Assembly (NCBI RefSeq): GCF_037975245.1
Contig: NC_092581.1
Coordinates: 4,566,001 to 4,630,000 of the forward strand
Reading direction: 5' to 3'
Source of the DNA: Apostichopus japonicus
Lineage: Eukaryota; Echinodermata; Holothuroidea; Aspidochirotida; Stichopodidae
DNA: 64,000 bases
This document shows, one piece after another, positions 1 through 14,056 of the stretch. Position numbers and translations under genes: made by a program. The notes beneath the pieces were generated by a model. It had not been told where the DNA came from and did not search any database. It saw only the letters and a list, made by a program, of their open reading frames with translations. Numbering within the stretch: position 1 is the first letter of the stretch; each line of letters begins with the position of its first letter.

Positions 1-936
1 GGGGGGGTTAATCTTGTTAATATGTGTGTTCATTAAACTCACCTGTGTGTCCATAAAAGATATAATCAATGTGAAAGAATGTCTTTCTCATACCCTAACT
101 CACCATCTTTCAATATTATGCAAATATTCATGATATTATGTATATGCAAATATATATGCAAATTAATAAAGTCTTAGTTACATAACATTCCAGCTATTCC
201 ATATTAACACACCTTCTACTTGCATCTTACATTCTGTACACACATTGTTTTCATGAACTGTAACTGAAGCATCGTAGGGTTATCCTAATATTTTTCAAAG
301 AGTTACCAACTTTTATCAAAAGTATTAGGAGGACAAGTTATTGCGGCCAAGGGAAAGGGTCTAAGTTGAGGTATACCCCTCCCCTATCCCTTTGTGGGAA
401 AAGCTGATTTTAAGAAGTAGGTACATGAAAATCAAATGAAATTTGTAGAAGAACAGTAATATGCCTTGTAAGATCAGAATTGTAGGACTGTTACTATTGC
501 CACTCTGCTTTTCTCTGTTAAAATTGAAATAGCTCGATGGCCTTCCGCAAACTAAAACAAAATATTTCCACTGTCTTTTGTGCAACTTTGTCAGAACTAC
601 CTAAGATTACGAACATATTCTAACTTTTTTGTAAATCCACTTATGCGCTCATTTAAGATAAAGAGAGACGACATGCCCTGGGAAATTAGAATGTATGGTA
701 TAAACCCTAGACATAACAGCAAAAATGCTAGGAACCTATCAATGCATGTTAGAGAGACCCTCTAACTCACAAAAAAAATTTAACAGCACAGTTTCAATTG
801 ACTTTATTGTTTGATTGCTCTCTATGTGGGCCATTCAGATTGCTAACATGAATTTGGTAACTAAGGCATAGGGGATAAAACTCTGAATTTACGCACTGAA
901 TACAGTGACCAGGAAGAAAACTGTTCTGTTTCTCAC

Positions 937-3900
937 CGTTTGGGGTACAGAATAAGGTCAAGAGGATAACGTTCCTTTCGTGCACATGTTCCTTTAAGAC
1001 TTTGACAGCTTGAACAACAGTATTCCCCGAATCTGTGAAAGAAAAAGGTTAATCACAAAATTAACGAGACTAAGCTAATAAAAGTCACGGATGTGTTCCA
1101 ATATTTAACAGTAATGAGAACGTTCTGAATATGTGACAAATTGTACCTACATTGTTAACCCTTTGACATTTGACCTTAGAACCACATGCGTAAGAGGCCG
1201 ATATGATTAGTTGTTACACTTACAGATAGGCAAGTTTAAGTATTAAAGTCAGAGGGGCACTTTCTCATTCCACAACCACCACTCATTAAGCTATAAACCG
1301 ATACACACCGGCCATATCACTTTAATATATATCATGCACTAGTATGCTATCAATTATGGTGCACGTGAATAATTAAAATAAAATATTAAAATTAACAACT
1401 CAGGCTTAAGATATCCAAAAGACAGTTCTTCATCGAAGGGGCACATTTTATTTGCCAGTAGGGCACATTTGCTATTTTGGAAAAAAAGTGGGGGCACTTG
1501 CCCCCAGTGCCCCCCCCCCCTGCACATGGCCACCAAACATCAAAATTGAGACTTATTAAACAAGGACGTGGGGCAAAAAAACTCCAAGACGTAAGGTTTC
1601 TTTACGTGTGTATTAGCATTGTTGAGCTTCACCTGTAATTTTACTATGAAAGTATTACCCAAATGTTAATGGGTAGTAAAAATGTAGCCATAACAAAGAT
1701 TGACCAATATTTACACTGTTGGAGAGATGTGTAGGTTATTGAATAGAATGCCAGATTTGGGTCGGTAAAACTCCCCTTGGGGTGGATGATAGGCCTACCA
1801 TTTGCTTTAGTTTTGGCATCTCCAAAGTGGTAGAGGGTAATGTCAATTTATCATTTAACCTTCTTTTGGGGGTATTCAGATAAAATGCAATCTGTATTTG
1901 ACGTAATGAACTATTCGTCAGCCGGAGAACTGCTTAGTCTAGTTATCCAAAGGAAAATAAGGTCATCACTCAGGATTACACAACTGCTAAAAATTTGCAC
2001 TATAGTTCCATGGTTTTACACATGGTTCTTAAAGCCTAATTGGTTGTATGAATTTTCCATTTATAGCTGTAAATCACTTCTTTTGAAAACTGAAATTTCA
2101 GGTCAACACAGGTGACTTATTCTTATTTTGGGTGACCGTTTTAGTTATTTGGAAAATAACTACAAAAAGATCCATATGGAAATTTCAGCACGGCTTTATG
2201 AGCCTTTTTATAACTTACGGAGAATCGGATACATCAGCAGGACCTTCCTTCGACTTATATCTTGAGGGAACTTGGCGTAGTAGACTCTGGCTTCACCCGT
2301 ATCTTCGTTGGTCTTGATCAGTATTTTACCGATCCGGATGGATCGACAGCAATCTCTAAGACCATGCTCCATGGCCTCACCTTATTATAAAAGGAGACGG
2401 GGGGAAAAATTGATTAAATCTTCATTCTGCTGACCACACTTTTTGCCTTCTCACAAGATCTTGTCTTAAGAGACTGTAAAATGAATTGATTTCTAATTCC
2501 ATTTGACATTTAAACATTGAATTTTCTATTACCTCTTAAAATAGTTCAAGAAACTCAGTTTAAAATATTCCTCATTTTGGCTAGAATTTCAATAGTGTTG
2601 ATACAAGAAAGAAAATAAACAAATAAACAAAAGGTAAACATAACAATTCAATAACAAAACAAACAAATGAACAAACCAGTAGAAATTTGATTTTCTTCTT
2701 AATTAGTGTCTTACTCATTTCATTAGTTATTATATACAGTACTCAGTGATAATGATCAATATTTTGTAGCAATAAGTCCCTAAAATGTCTGAAAATTCGT
2801 TGGTATAATTATGCTATGAGCCTGTTGGAACAATAACTCACCACTTCTCATTATGCTGACACCACAGTTGCCATGTACAAATTCAACTCCATCGTAAGAG
2901 TAGCTAGTTGGAGTTGTGACAGTTACATTCTTGTATGGAAGCTGATTCAGTCCTTGCTCTACTACGAGACGGATCTGACAGAAAAAGTGAGAGTAAAGGG
3001 ATTGGCCAGTGACAGGATTCATTTAAACATTAAAAACTCTGTGCAAACACTGGCTGCATCGATTGTCACTGGAGTTAGATGAATCTAGTAAATTTGCATT
3101 GGAATCATGTATAGATTCCATCTGGCAACAGCCTACAAGAAACAAAATTAAATTTGCCACAAAAAGTAAGTTTTAAAATCTGCTGTTAAGAGCAAATATA
3201 TCGAGATTGGGTTTTCATCTAGCTGTAGGAAGTATTTTGCATCATCCATATTCTATAAATATCATATATGTTTTCGTTTAACAGCCAATGTTTCTTGATT
3301 ATGAAGTTATGCCTCTTCTGATTAGTACAAACCAAGTGACCAATAAGTTAAGATATTATCACAAGTTCTCTAATATTTAGATGGGCCCTGCTTTAGAATT
3401 ATTCTTACATATTTTGAATCAAACAATACGATGCTTACTATGAATCAATACATCATATCCATTATCCAACATTAATTAAGTAAATTGAATGCTAATATAA
3501 CATTATTTTCTGGGAGTCAAGCAGCTTGGTGGTTACAACACTTATTATTTCTCCATGTTTACTACTCACCAGTCTATCTGCACAAAATACAAAGTCTCCC
3601 CTGCTTGTGGTTCTGTGAATAAAATACAACACAAAATAAATTACTTACGTTAAGAAACAACCAACTTTTGCATCAATGTGACTATGAATATTTGACCAAT
3701 TTTCAAGAACTCAATCTTCTTAAAGCAGGTTTTGTCTAGCACTGGGTCTGTTATTAAAAGTGACATGAAGACTAGAGCACAAATTTGCACAATAGGCCCT
3801 ATGAGGCCCTATGTGTGTTCTGTAATTGTGAAGTTTTTGTACACCTGGGAGTGGCGCAAAGTGGGTCCCACTAGTTCGCATGAGGGGGACGCTTCCCCCC

Positions 3901-5116
3901 CCCCCCCTCATGGAAATAGCCACCATGAGCAAGAAGAATATTTATAAATTATAGGCCTACCTATGTACAGTACTGTAGGCTCCTACTAGCTAGCTAAATG
4001 CTGTCACATTATTCATATCGAAGTGATTATTTGCGCTGCTAACTTCAAGTACTCATATGTCAAGTATGTGTGTAAACACTATGGTGGGAAGAAAAAAACA
4101 GACAGCAAAGGGATTCATTAGGAAATTTCTCGGGTCCCCATACTGATATCAATTTCAAAATGTGTATGAAGCAAAAGCCAATTTCAGGGACATCAAATAT
4201 CATATGTTAAGGGTCCCAGATTTATGAGATGCAAAAAGGGCTTCTGAAAAGTCAATTTTGGGATCCTCAATTATGCCAATCTTTATGGCCCCATAACGTC
4301 AAATATAGGTTCTACTTAAGCCATATTTGCGGGGCTTCAAAGGCCAGTTTTGCTATTGATACCAGTCAGTTTAGGGGCCTTGAAAAAGCCAACCTTTTGG
4401 GCCCAAATAGTCTTAGCCATTTCATAAGCTAATTTTTGGAACCCCAGCAGTTCAATTTTAAAAGCTTATTTTAAGGGAGCTTATCTTGGGATTCCCCAAA
4501 AGCCGACATTGCCTGAAAGCCAATATGGTCAAGGGTGTGACACTCCCCCCCCCCCACACCTTTACATGCAAATGAGCAGTCACTCTGCAAAACAAAGGTG
4601 AAAATCAGGGATGACATTTTTCTATGTTGGCGGTACTAATGCTAGACTGGTTCAATCTTAAGGCCCTAGGCTCCAAAAACCAATCCTAGCAGCATTAAGA
4701 TAGGACTCCAAAAGGCCAATAAGTTCCCCAAAATATAGGGGCTCCCAATTAAGACTCTTCAAAAGCCAGCTGGTGCCCAAAAAGCAAACTCGAATAGCCC
4801 CAAAAGTTAATGAGCCTGTTAACCCAGTCTAAGGCTGCCCTGTGAATAAGGTGTATGTGTCTGGCTATTCGCAGGGCTGCCCTGCGAATAAGCCCCACCT
4901 ATTCATATACTATACTGTGTCAACTACACTACCAACGTACGATGTTACAAACTTAACTTGATGTCACCAACGATGGAATACTCACCGATCCCGTATTACA
5001 GTCTGAAGCTCTCTGATCTGATTATTTGCTTTGAGTACCTTAAGTTGCTTTCCGAAATCATGGTGGACCGCTGGAATATCTTTGTTATCACCTTTTCCTG
5101 TTTCTTTTGTCTTCAT
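937..5116 (-). CDS. UPRT: Uracil phosphoribosyltransferase-like protein (UPRT), 3' end beyond window
   Basis: Five coding exons in transcription order: 5116-4986, 3612-3570, 2974-2842, 2380-2219, 1032-937. All have GT-AG borders and phases that join (188 complete codons). The protein contains QIRELQTVIRD, SRGDFVFCADRLIRLVVEQG, GNCGVSIMRSGEAM, CCRSIRIGKILI and RRKVLLMYPIL, the order found in animal UPRT homologues. The family is built on the phosphoribosyltransferase fold for nucleobase salvage; as I recall, the vertebrate member is doubtful as an enzyme. The PRPP-loop region reads YPILHSGNT (residues 153-161). The exon after position 937, expected to encode about 34 residues ending near HFGQKYFGTD, was not found and probably lies left of the window. 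The ATG at 5116 follows a good splice acceptor and an upstream in-frame stop, so a 5' UTR intron is likely and the N-terminus is shorter than in vertebrates. Confidence 0.9.
4130..4830. repeat. Degenerate short-unit repeat in UPRT intron 1
   Basis: A stretch of about 700 bases is made of imperfect units of roughly 20-45 bases. Each contains an AAAGCCAATTT-like core followed by a GGGGCCC or GGGATCC-like block (for example around 4245, 4335, 4385, 4440, 4500, 4690 and 4740). The units are too diverged to give a clean period by eye. No coding potential is evident. Confidence 0.5.
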
Positions 5117-6130
5117 TTTCTTACACCAAAATTGCTGGGGTAGGTAAGGAAATTAAAGTTCGGTTGGCCCACTCTTCTGTGACTTCTGAATCTGAGTCTA
5201 GGCCTAGCCTATGCCTAGGCCCTAATTTATAATTTATACACACCAGTTTCAATGACATCGGTTTCGCGAAATTTGTCCTTTGCACCGTTATTATTTCCTG
5301 TTCGTGTGGTAGATATCTTTTAAACAAAGAAATATACCAAGAAGAATGAAATTAATTTGCTTTCAATTTTCGAAGAGGTTCTAGTTGTAGACATGAAAGG
5401 AAAGTAACTCTAATATATTTCACTTGTAAAGAAAAGGGAACAGTTTGAACAACACGAGAATTCTGACGAAATCGACTGAAGGAGACACACCACTAATATC
5501 CTTACCCATAAAACTAACAATGCAGGAATGAAGTAAGCTCATTTATTTCATCGTGTTAAATTCCCCTCTTCCGCTTAAAGTTTGTATGCAAGTTGGAGGT
5601 AACCCTATAGGTACGAAAATGTTGTAGGCCTATACTCAGGTCCTGTATTAAAATTTTCTTTTCTTTGCTTAGCTGACCCCGACCCATTCCGTTGCTATGT
5701 CCCTAGATATGTTACTACTCGTTTCCACTGTGACCTTCTGCCTTGCAAAAATTTTTACACAGATCCATGATTTCAAACGATAAAACGTAATGCTTATGAG
5801 AATTAACGATGGCAGTGATACGATTGCTAGGATCAGAGGATTGGGTAGTGTCGAATTAGCATTCTGTGAAGCCAGTAAGGCATCATCATGTTTGCACCTT
5901 ATTACGGTTTGCAGGTACATTTAATATGTCTTGTATGGAAGTGTTTCGAAGGAGGCCCCTACAGACATTGGGGCTCCTAGGCATTTATCTCAATGGCCTA
6001 TTGGTTACTACGCCATTGGGATGTAGCATCATCCTGCTTTTTGCCATTTCTGACTATTACCCACCCATTTCCCTCAACCCGTCCACATAAAGGAATTTAA
6101 TTTTCCACTTTTACCCGGCCAAACTCAGTC

Positions 6131-6491
6131 ATTGAAGACTCATCTTAAACCGCGTGCCACCCTCTGAAAAAGTTAACTTCCCGTTGTTTGCGAGTGAAGT
6201 TTTTTCTTGTCGCTACAAAATGCAGACAGTACAGTAATGAAACGTGATACCTTGTTATCTTTTATCTAGACCTGAGATGTCCATCGCTGCAATGTACACT
6301 TAGTTGTGGGTATTGACCGTAGCTGTTTGTTTTGACTGTACACTAGTGTATAATTACCGATGACAGCAAGCTGTGTGTGTATTTTCTGGGATCGATGGTG
6401 GTGTCTAACACTTTTGTAACACCTCATTCGAAACTAGGTCAGATTACCGGCAAGAGACGTTTCTTTGTGCGCGAGTCTTCACACCCTTTAA
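6131..6491 (+). mobile_element. Dispersed 0.35-kb repeat, copy 1 (TTAA-type MITE)
   Basis: This stretch matches 45604-45965 almost throughout: ATTGAAGACT at the left, AAACCGCGTGCC, GTCCATCGCTG, CATTCGAAACTAGGTCAGAT and GAGTCTTCACACCCTTTAA at the right. The termini are imperfect inverted repeats (ATTGAAGACT against AGTCTTCA). The right end finishes in TTAA, as in piggyBac-type insertions. The left TTAA seen in the other copy is missing here. No coding capacity. Confidence 0.6.
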
Positions 6492-9172
6492 TTGATTGAG
6501 TAATTTGCAACCGATTGATTATACACAATAATTTCTTGTTACGGGAGAAAGACTGAGAAAGATGAATAAAATCGTATCGAACAGGTCTTTGAAAAAGGTC
6601 TTTCAATTTCCTTCAAACCGTCGTACTACATACAGGCCTACTTCTTCGTTTAAAAAAGTTTATTTTGTCAAATCACCCCAAACTTATAGCACGTCATATA
6701 GCTATCGAAAACTCACTGTCAAAAAGTGGAAATCAATCCTGAAGGATCTTTCCAACATTTTCCCCTTTTTAAGATTTCACTGTGTGAACTGTGGACCGCT
6801 CATCGGTATTCGCGTCGCGTGTTGTCATAATATTTACTAAGTGTCATATGGCGTCATCAATATGCAAGTCATCACCTCTGATAAAATTTTCCCCCGTTTT
6901 TTGTTATTCCCAGGGTAGTGTAATAAGTGCATACCCTGGATAAAAACAGTGAATAAACCAAACCCCTCGACTAAATTCTTTCTTGAAGATGAAGATGTAC
7001 TTTGATGTCTACAAAATCGAATCTATTTAAAACGTTTTTTGTGTAATGTTTTTTTGTTGTTGCAAGTTCACCATGAAACTAAGGACGAGCATGAGTGTAG
7101 CTTGCCTATATATGCAACAAAAGTCATGTAACCAATAAATAGTAGGGTTTATATCTGTATGTACGTAACCTTCAGCCCATCAGAGCTCGGTCTTGTGGTA
7201 ATGTTTGTTGTTGTTGTAATATCTCAGACAGTGTGAGGAAATTGACAAGTACTTGAAATTGATAATCATGACCCTGACATGGTGAAATGTAAGTAACTTG
7301 AGAAGAAGAGGAATTGGGAAAATAATCGTTGCTTCGCTTTTTTCTCCGTTTTTTCCCGTGTATGCGTGTGTATATGTTTTTTTCGGAAACAAATATTAAT
7401 GTTATAATTCTCTGGCAGCACTGTGTGCATGGGGAAAATACAACAAATGAATTATGTGTAATGAATAGTACAGGATTATATTCCGTACAAGATGTGTTTG
7501 TATTATGAAATGCAAGGTCTAACCAGGAAGCTGATATGTTCTGACAGATAAGTTATATGTTGCAATTGCCGGTGCACCCTGTCAAGGTATAAACGAGTCA
7601 ACCACTCCCGACAAGTAAATGCACCATGTGAGTGGAATATTATACAGACAGGGGCAGATCTAACACGTTAAAAAGGAGGGAATGGGTATCTCTTGGTTCG
7701 CCGTCCGACGCATATCAAGGGGATCTGGGGTGCTCCAAACTCCCCCCCCCCCCACCCCGCCGTGAAATGGTACATTCTTATTCATATTTATGCTATAAAT
7801 TAGGTCTATAATTCATGCGTTCAAGGTTCTGCTAATAACTACTTAAACTACGTATGTTTGTGTGCTGGATTGAATCGTGTATGCGTATGGGGGAGGGGGG
7901 CGGAGTGGGTGGGCGGTGTTCACCCCACGCCGCCTGGATCCGCGTTTGTTAAATATATTGTCATGAGCTTCTTTCGCCCTTAGCAACTGCTATTGATAGC
8001 GAGTTTACGTTAGGATATTCAACTGACACTCTACTCAGCTGCCTACCCGCTCTTTACCTCCCTCCCAACCCCCAATATAGGTAAAGGGGACGCCTAAACT
8101 TAAATCTGACTATTTTAGTTCGAGTCTGTAGCCTCTCCAAAATGGCCGAAAAATCACATAACTGTTTTAATTGGTCACAATTTTGTCTTCAATAAGGATT
8201 TTCCATAATATCCCCTATCTAACCCCTACATGATACGTTGCCAAATACCCTGCTTCCACAGGCTGTATTATGTCATGAACGTCTTCGAAATTGAAAATGA
8301 AATGGATTTATAGGCATCCGTATAGGGATTAAAGTAGCTGACAACGTTGGCAAAGTATTGTTATCTTTTCAATAAAATAAAAAGAAAATAAATTGGACCA
8401 ATATGCATACCGTTATCACAGCGATCAGATATGTATTTCAATATAATACTGTTTATAGTCTCCGTGGGAGTCAAACTATTTAATTAGGTTCTGGTTTGGG
8501 GAGTACATTATAACCATGAAGCCTATGTCATTTTAGTCACGAAACACAGCGCTTTTAAATTTTCGTAATTTTGACATCTGTAAGGGGGAAAAAACGGCGA
8601 GCGCTGATTTACTGGTTGCCTCTCGCTTTGATGTACTAAATTCTGCTACCAATATTTACAGTTTGCGTGCACTTATTGCTTTATTTACATACGTCCATGG
8701 GTGGTTCACTTAAACAACCGACAAATATTAATAACACTATATTTCACACAAAAAAAAACCGGGGTTGTAAAGAATATTAGATTATTCTTGACAAATTGCT
8801 TGTCAATGTAAATAGTCTATAAACACCACATCACCCATATCGAGATTATGTAAGTGTAAGGGTCAAACCTTTCAAATAAATTATAAATTATACGTGGTTT
8901 GGTTTGTTTTGTTTTATTTCTGTAACCTCTATAAAGTAAAAGACATCAGTTGACGTTTATACTAATATGGTAAGAGTTCACGAAATGTTTGTTTAATTTC
9001 TTCAGGGGGTTAACGAACTTGTTCCTATTTTGCAGATTCGTAATCTTTCGATCTTCGAATTTAAAAAAAGGAGAAGAAGAAATGAACATGAGACCTAAGA
9101 GAAAGTTTAAATCATATAGTTGACGCGTTAAAAGTTGTCTTGCATTTTATGTACAAAACAAATCCCCTACGA

Positions 9173-9702
9173 CAGGGGTTCCCTAACTGGGGTGCATGAA
9201 CCCCCAGGGGTGCGTGAGATCATCCCAGGGGGTTCGTGAGACGTTTCTGAAATTCAAAACTAGAGTACTTTTTGTTGAACTGAAATCTGATATATCATAT
9301 AATTTAGTAATGTACAAAAGTCGTACCTATCGACAAACTCTTTTCGCGTTCCATACGCATATATTGCCATAATAGTACCGTACCGTGCATGTGTGATAAA
9401 TAACTGAATTATGAAACAGACACAGGCCGCATGATGTTGGTGAAGTTGGTGTACGCATGACAGTACGTCGTGAAGATAAAGAGCTGAGAGTAAGTGAAAG
9501 GCTGGCCAAAGTAATTTTTTTATTATTTTGGAAATTCCAGATGACCTCCACTTTGCCCGACACAAAGCAAAGTTAGCATAAACTCATGCTTGAAAATTAT
9601 AGTAATGACTCAGATCGTGTCTCGAAAAGTTGGGGGTTCGTGGACAACTCTGACATCCACATGCAGGGGGTTCGTGAGGGGGATAAAGTTAGGGAATCCC
9701 TG
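9173..9702 (+). mobile_element. Non-autonomous hAT-type element, 530 bp
   Basis: The ends are inverted repeats: CAGGGGTTCCCTAACT at the left and AGTTAGGGAATCCCTG at the right. Flanking octamers are CCCTACGA (9165-9172) and CCCTACGG (9703-9710), a one-mismatch 8-bp target duplication. CAGGG ends with 8-bp duplications are typical of hAT transposons. No transposase frame. Related copies are at 22336 (same orientation) and 46418 (reverse orientation). Confidence 0.8.
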
Positions 9703-9979
9703 CCCTACGGTATATGTGTTCCATTTCGTGAACAAGACACGATACGTCAATTCGACTGCTATCTTGCATCAGTACCTATATATTAGAGTAGGCCTACCAA
9801 TCATACCTCGGGTACGAGTACAAATCCATGAGAGTGAGTACAATGCAAGTTTAGAGGAAATCATTCCAGAATGCGAGAAGGGCTGTTAGAGTATTAAGTC
9901 ACTGTTCATGTCTTTCGTCGCTCAAAAGCCCCGGGTCCTTCCCCAACCATTGAGTAAATCTAAGTTTTATGGTGATATA

Positions 9980-10325
9980 TGGCGTTTCATATTTCTTCAC
10001 CTATTCTATGGAACGCACTGCAGAACGTCGGTACCTTTTTTTTACCCACCTTTGATTATTTTAAGACCCAACCTTTAAAAACTCATCTTTTTTATCATGT
10101 ACTTTTAATGACTAATCTTGTTTTTTATTTGCCTTAACCTAGTTGATATTAGTGTCATTAATTTAATGGTTTTATTGTTTATTTTCTAATTTTGCTTTGA
10201 CTACTTTATTTACTTTTATTACTCTTTACGTATATCTTATATTTATACTTCTTAAGATTTTACTCTAGTCCAAATGTAAAGTGCTTCTTTGAGATATACC
10301 TTCATGTAAAGCGCTATATATAAAA
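9980..10325 (+). mobile_element. Degraded non-LTR retrotransposon 3' end (CR1/L2-like)
   Basis: One frame near 9990-10100 reads SSPILWNAL, then FDYFKTQPLKTHLF. This resembles the extreme C-terminus of CR1/L2-type reverse transcriptase polyproteins (LWN.LP...FK..LKTHLF). It is followed by an AT-rich stretch and a tail with two GTAAAG(C/T)GC copies and a GCGCTATATA motif near 10275-10325, as in the 3' tails of such LINEs. The rest of the element is absent. Confidence 0.55.
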
Positions 10326-12643
10326 ATGTGCACCTTTGAGATGTGACACCTCTTGTGTCACTCGTCGCGACACTGTGATATATGTTGTGACACTAAGTCA
10401 AGAAAGTTTACTGACCAATACATAAGTTGCATCCGCCGCTCGACGGAGGACATGATCGTCCACTTTAAGATGCATAATAAATGCCACTTAACAGTCCGTA
10501 CATATCTCTTTCCTAAGCTGGAAGCTACCAGTCGCTTTGCCTGACAAGTTCTCTTCGGTGGAAGCATCAACGAGATGCGACAGTATATATCTTGTTTCAA
10601 GCATCGAGGTACCTGTCTTTTTTTGCGCTTAAATGTTCATAACGACTTTTTGGACGAAATCCGACAAAAAATAAATCCTTGTGATTCTCAACGTAAAACA
10701 AAGTCTCTATATAGTTGCAGTGCTTTAAAGTATTTGTTAAACATGTTAAAGAACGGGAATATACATCGGTAACCAAAAACTTGCTTTGTTGTTGTTTTGA
10801 TTATAGTAACCATAGAAACATTGCAGAGGCCTCGAAAAATGACTGAAATTTAGTCTCCAAAAGTGTTTTCTTGATATTTGGTAAATTTAATCTTTCTTCT
10901 CTAGAACGACTTTGAAATTCGACATTGTCGGAAATTTGGAAACTGTACTTATTTTTACTATTATTATTTAGTTATTTATTATTATTATTATTTGGTGGGG
11001 GTGAGAGGTTAAACAAAGACGACAACACATTATGTATAATATTAATCAAAATACCAGGTTATCACTTCATCAAACGAAATCACAAATACATTTTTTCATC
11101 AAATGATGGTTAATGACTCGAATCATAAACGAATTCGATTGTCTTGTCAGAATTCCCCCTCCCCCCCCACCAGATTCTTTCAACACTATAAAGGTCATCC
11201 ATGCTTGGAAAAAGCAAATTGGGATTTTATTTAAAGTCCTTCCAAAACTGATCCATCTGTTAAATAAAACATAGCCTGAAATAAAAAGAACAAGTACTAT
11301 AATAGAAAGAAACCTATAGACATTTATAGAAAGACAAAAACGTGCACTACAGAAAGTTTTGTATTTGTGCCTTTTGCGGATTGGTTGAGGGGGAGAGAGG
11401 GGGATGTATTCGGTTTTCTCGAAAGTAGATTGGATAACATCTGCTTCTCCAACAAAACCATCCTCTCCCATAGCTAATAGGATTATGTGTATAAGCTATA
11501 GACAAGCGCACCTTCTGATAATTCGCATCACGTTGTTCATAGCATACAGCGTTTCTGGGTCTTACTTAAGTTCTCTTGTTATCGTTTTACAAAGCAAAAA
11601 CATTTGTTTTTTCTACAAAGTCACACAGTTACGGACAAAATTAAAACGTGTTGTTTAAAACGACACCATGCGGTAATGATCCTTGTTAAAACTACAGTGA
11701 TGAAATCGTTTGTTCTAATTGCGGGAGTAGATAACTGTTGTCATGATTGCAGGAGTAGATAATTATGTACGCGTTTCCATACACCTCGATCATCGTATAT
11801 ACACCTCATTAAAAGGAAAATAGCATATACCTGGACAGGGATGTGCTCGGGAATATTTGAGTGCCGGGCAGATTGTGCGGTAGTGTGATCCACACCCTGG
11901 GAGAGGGATCTCATGGGTGGGGACACCGTGGGGTACCCCCTCCCCACTGGACAAATTTTGCACATGAAGTATGCTAAGGTGGTGCTATTTTTCCTATTCT
12001 GTGCCATGTATTCGCCCAAATTTTGGTTATGGTAAAATTTGTTAAATTATCATCAAAAAAGTTCCGGGCGGAAATGTTTAAAATACTGTGTGTGCTGGGC
12101 GGCATTCAGAACTGCTGGGCGCAGCCGCCCCGCGCCGCCCTGTGTGAGCACATCCCTGCCTGGATATGTCAAAGATTGTACAGTGGTCTAGTCATTCTAA
12201 TATCCATAGAGACCTTTACGAAAGCTGTCCACACATGAATTGACTGTAGAAATGATTATTCGAGACGATAGCTTGTAAATATAATAACAAGGGCACTAAA
12301 ATCGAAATTGATCGAATTTTGATATTACATGTTCGTTCGCTCAAGTGTATGTAAGTTGATACGCTTGCGCGTATAGCATGGGCCCCGACAGCTTGTATGT
12401 ATGTCGAAGTGTTATGTACAATATTTACGGACATCAACCTTTATCAAAGACCATGTATATTATTTATTTCCCTTTCGAAGGAAGAACTCGTGCAAGATAC
12501 CTCACTTGACGTGACACCGCCATGGTCACACGGTGACAGTCTCAATGCAAGAGGCGGCAGGGTTGATATGAGTGGATCAAGTTATTAAGTTTTCATGTCG
12601 CCTAGGCTCTCTACCTTGGGGGACTTTTGTTCAAAATAAAATA

Positions 12644-12682
12644 GAAATATATATATATATAGATATATATATATATATATAT

Positions 12683-12738
<56 letters not shown>
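12644..12738. repeat. (AT)n microsatellite
   Basis: About 90 bases of nearly pure AT dinucleotide, interrupted twice by AG. Frames through it give only Ile-Tyr runs and are not genes. Confidence 0.95.
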
Positions 12739-12744
<6 letters not shown>

Positions 12745-13831
12745 AACTTGTGGCACAAGTTTGGTTATATAGATATGATATAATTTAAATTAAAATTCAA
12801 TATTGTAATAGTAATAATAATAATATTAACAAAATTAATTGGTTTCAAAACTGAAATTAATTGATTTGGATAGTTTTACATGGAAAACTGGGACAAGTTT
12901 ACATGCATGTTAAAATGTGTGGAGAGGGAGAGATATTACTATATCATGAATATTTAGTGTATGCAAATTTCGCACAGAGACCAAATATTATTAAGGCATT
13001 CTCTTTATCTTTCATGGTCATCCCGTGGTTAAACTTTATTTGTATACATGAGAATTTCCGGACCGTACATACTACAAAGCGTAATAGCAGCGTGCCCGGG
13101 CTGGGGTTATGTGTATGTGTGTGTGTGGGGGGGGGGGGGGTTGGGGTTGGTATCCAAACAGATTGAATCTCTTATGGTTTAGCTATAAAGCTTTACAACG
13201 TTAGCAACACTGAGTTTGTAATAGTTCGTATACAATATATTCTTCATGACATCACACCAACATCGTTGACCTTCGACCTGAGCAGGGCGTTATTGTGGGA
13301 CTTCAAAGACTGGAATTGCTTGAAAATTTGTCTGACATATAATCCACCCCTCTTCACCCTCCGTCCTATGTCCCTCCTTGATCCTTCAGTATTAGAACCG
13401 AGTCAAAGTAGCCCAAAATTTATTATAGTTTAAAGACCAGTTTAAAGTGTTATGAATATTTTGTTTATTGTAGTGGGTAATTTACAATTCTTAAAACGTT
13501 ATCACACGACTGATTTATAACGTTGGTATGTTTTCTTTGATGGTTTGGAGGGTTTCTATTGTTGGTTATATCTTAAGCATACATCCCTACCGTTATAAAA
13601 AATAAGATCGATCGTTTAGTATGAGAGTGCAGTATAAACTGATAAGGTATCGTAGCCTATATATACAGGTGTATATATCTACACGCCTTCTGTTAAGCAA
13701 TGCGTATACCATAACGGGAAACATATACAGAATTGAGCCTGGTATCACATCATATTCTTGTGTTCACATATAATATAGCTGGCTACGACATTAAGGTAAG
13801 TTGCAACTTTCAAATTCGAATACAACTATAT

Positions 13832-13835
<4 letters not shown>

Positions 13836-13906
<71 letters not shown>
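13836..13906. repeat. (AT)n microsatellite with duplicated flank
   Basis: About 70 bases of AT dinucleotide. The motif TTCGAATACAAC occurs on both sides (near 13814 and 13907), so the repeat sits inside a short local duplication. Confidence 0.9.
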
Positions 13907-14056
13907 TTCGAATACAACATATTTCCATATGACTGGTATATTCAACGTTATATATATATATAGGTCAACGGTCCCGCATGCTTGAGTCAGACAACTGCTG
14001 CTATATGGAGGTGGAAAAAAAACGAGGCCAAATAATAAGCCTACACTCCTAGTTTA

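Noticed and set aside
361-936. Last UPRT exon within the window
   Set aside because: No minus-strand frame left of 937 matches the expected C-terminus, so the exon is taken to lie outside the window.
5866-6090. Plus-strand 74-codon open frame with a hydrophobic stretch
   Set aside because: No recognised similarity, no splice or promoter support, and it borders a repeat. Chance open frame is more likely.
7640-7945. Possible TIR element (CAGGGGCAGATCTAAC against CCTGGATCCGCG)
   Set aside because: The inverted ends agree too poorly and no target duplication is visible.
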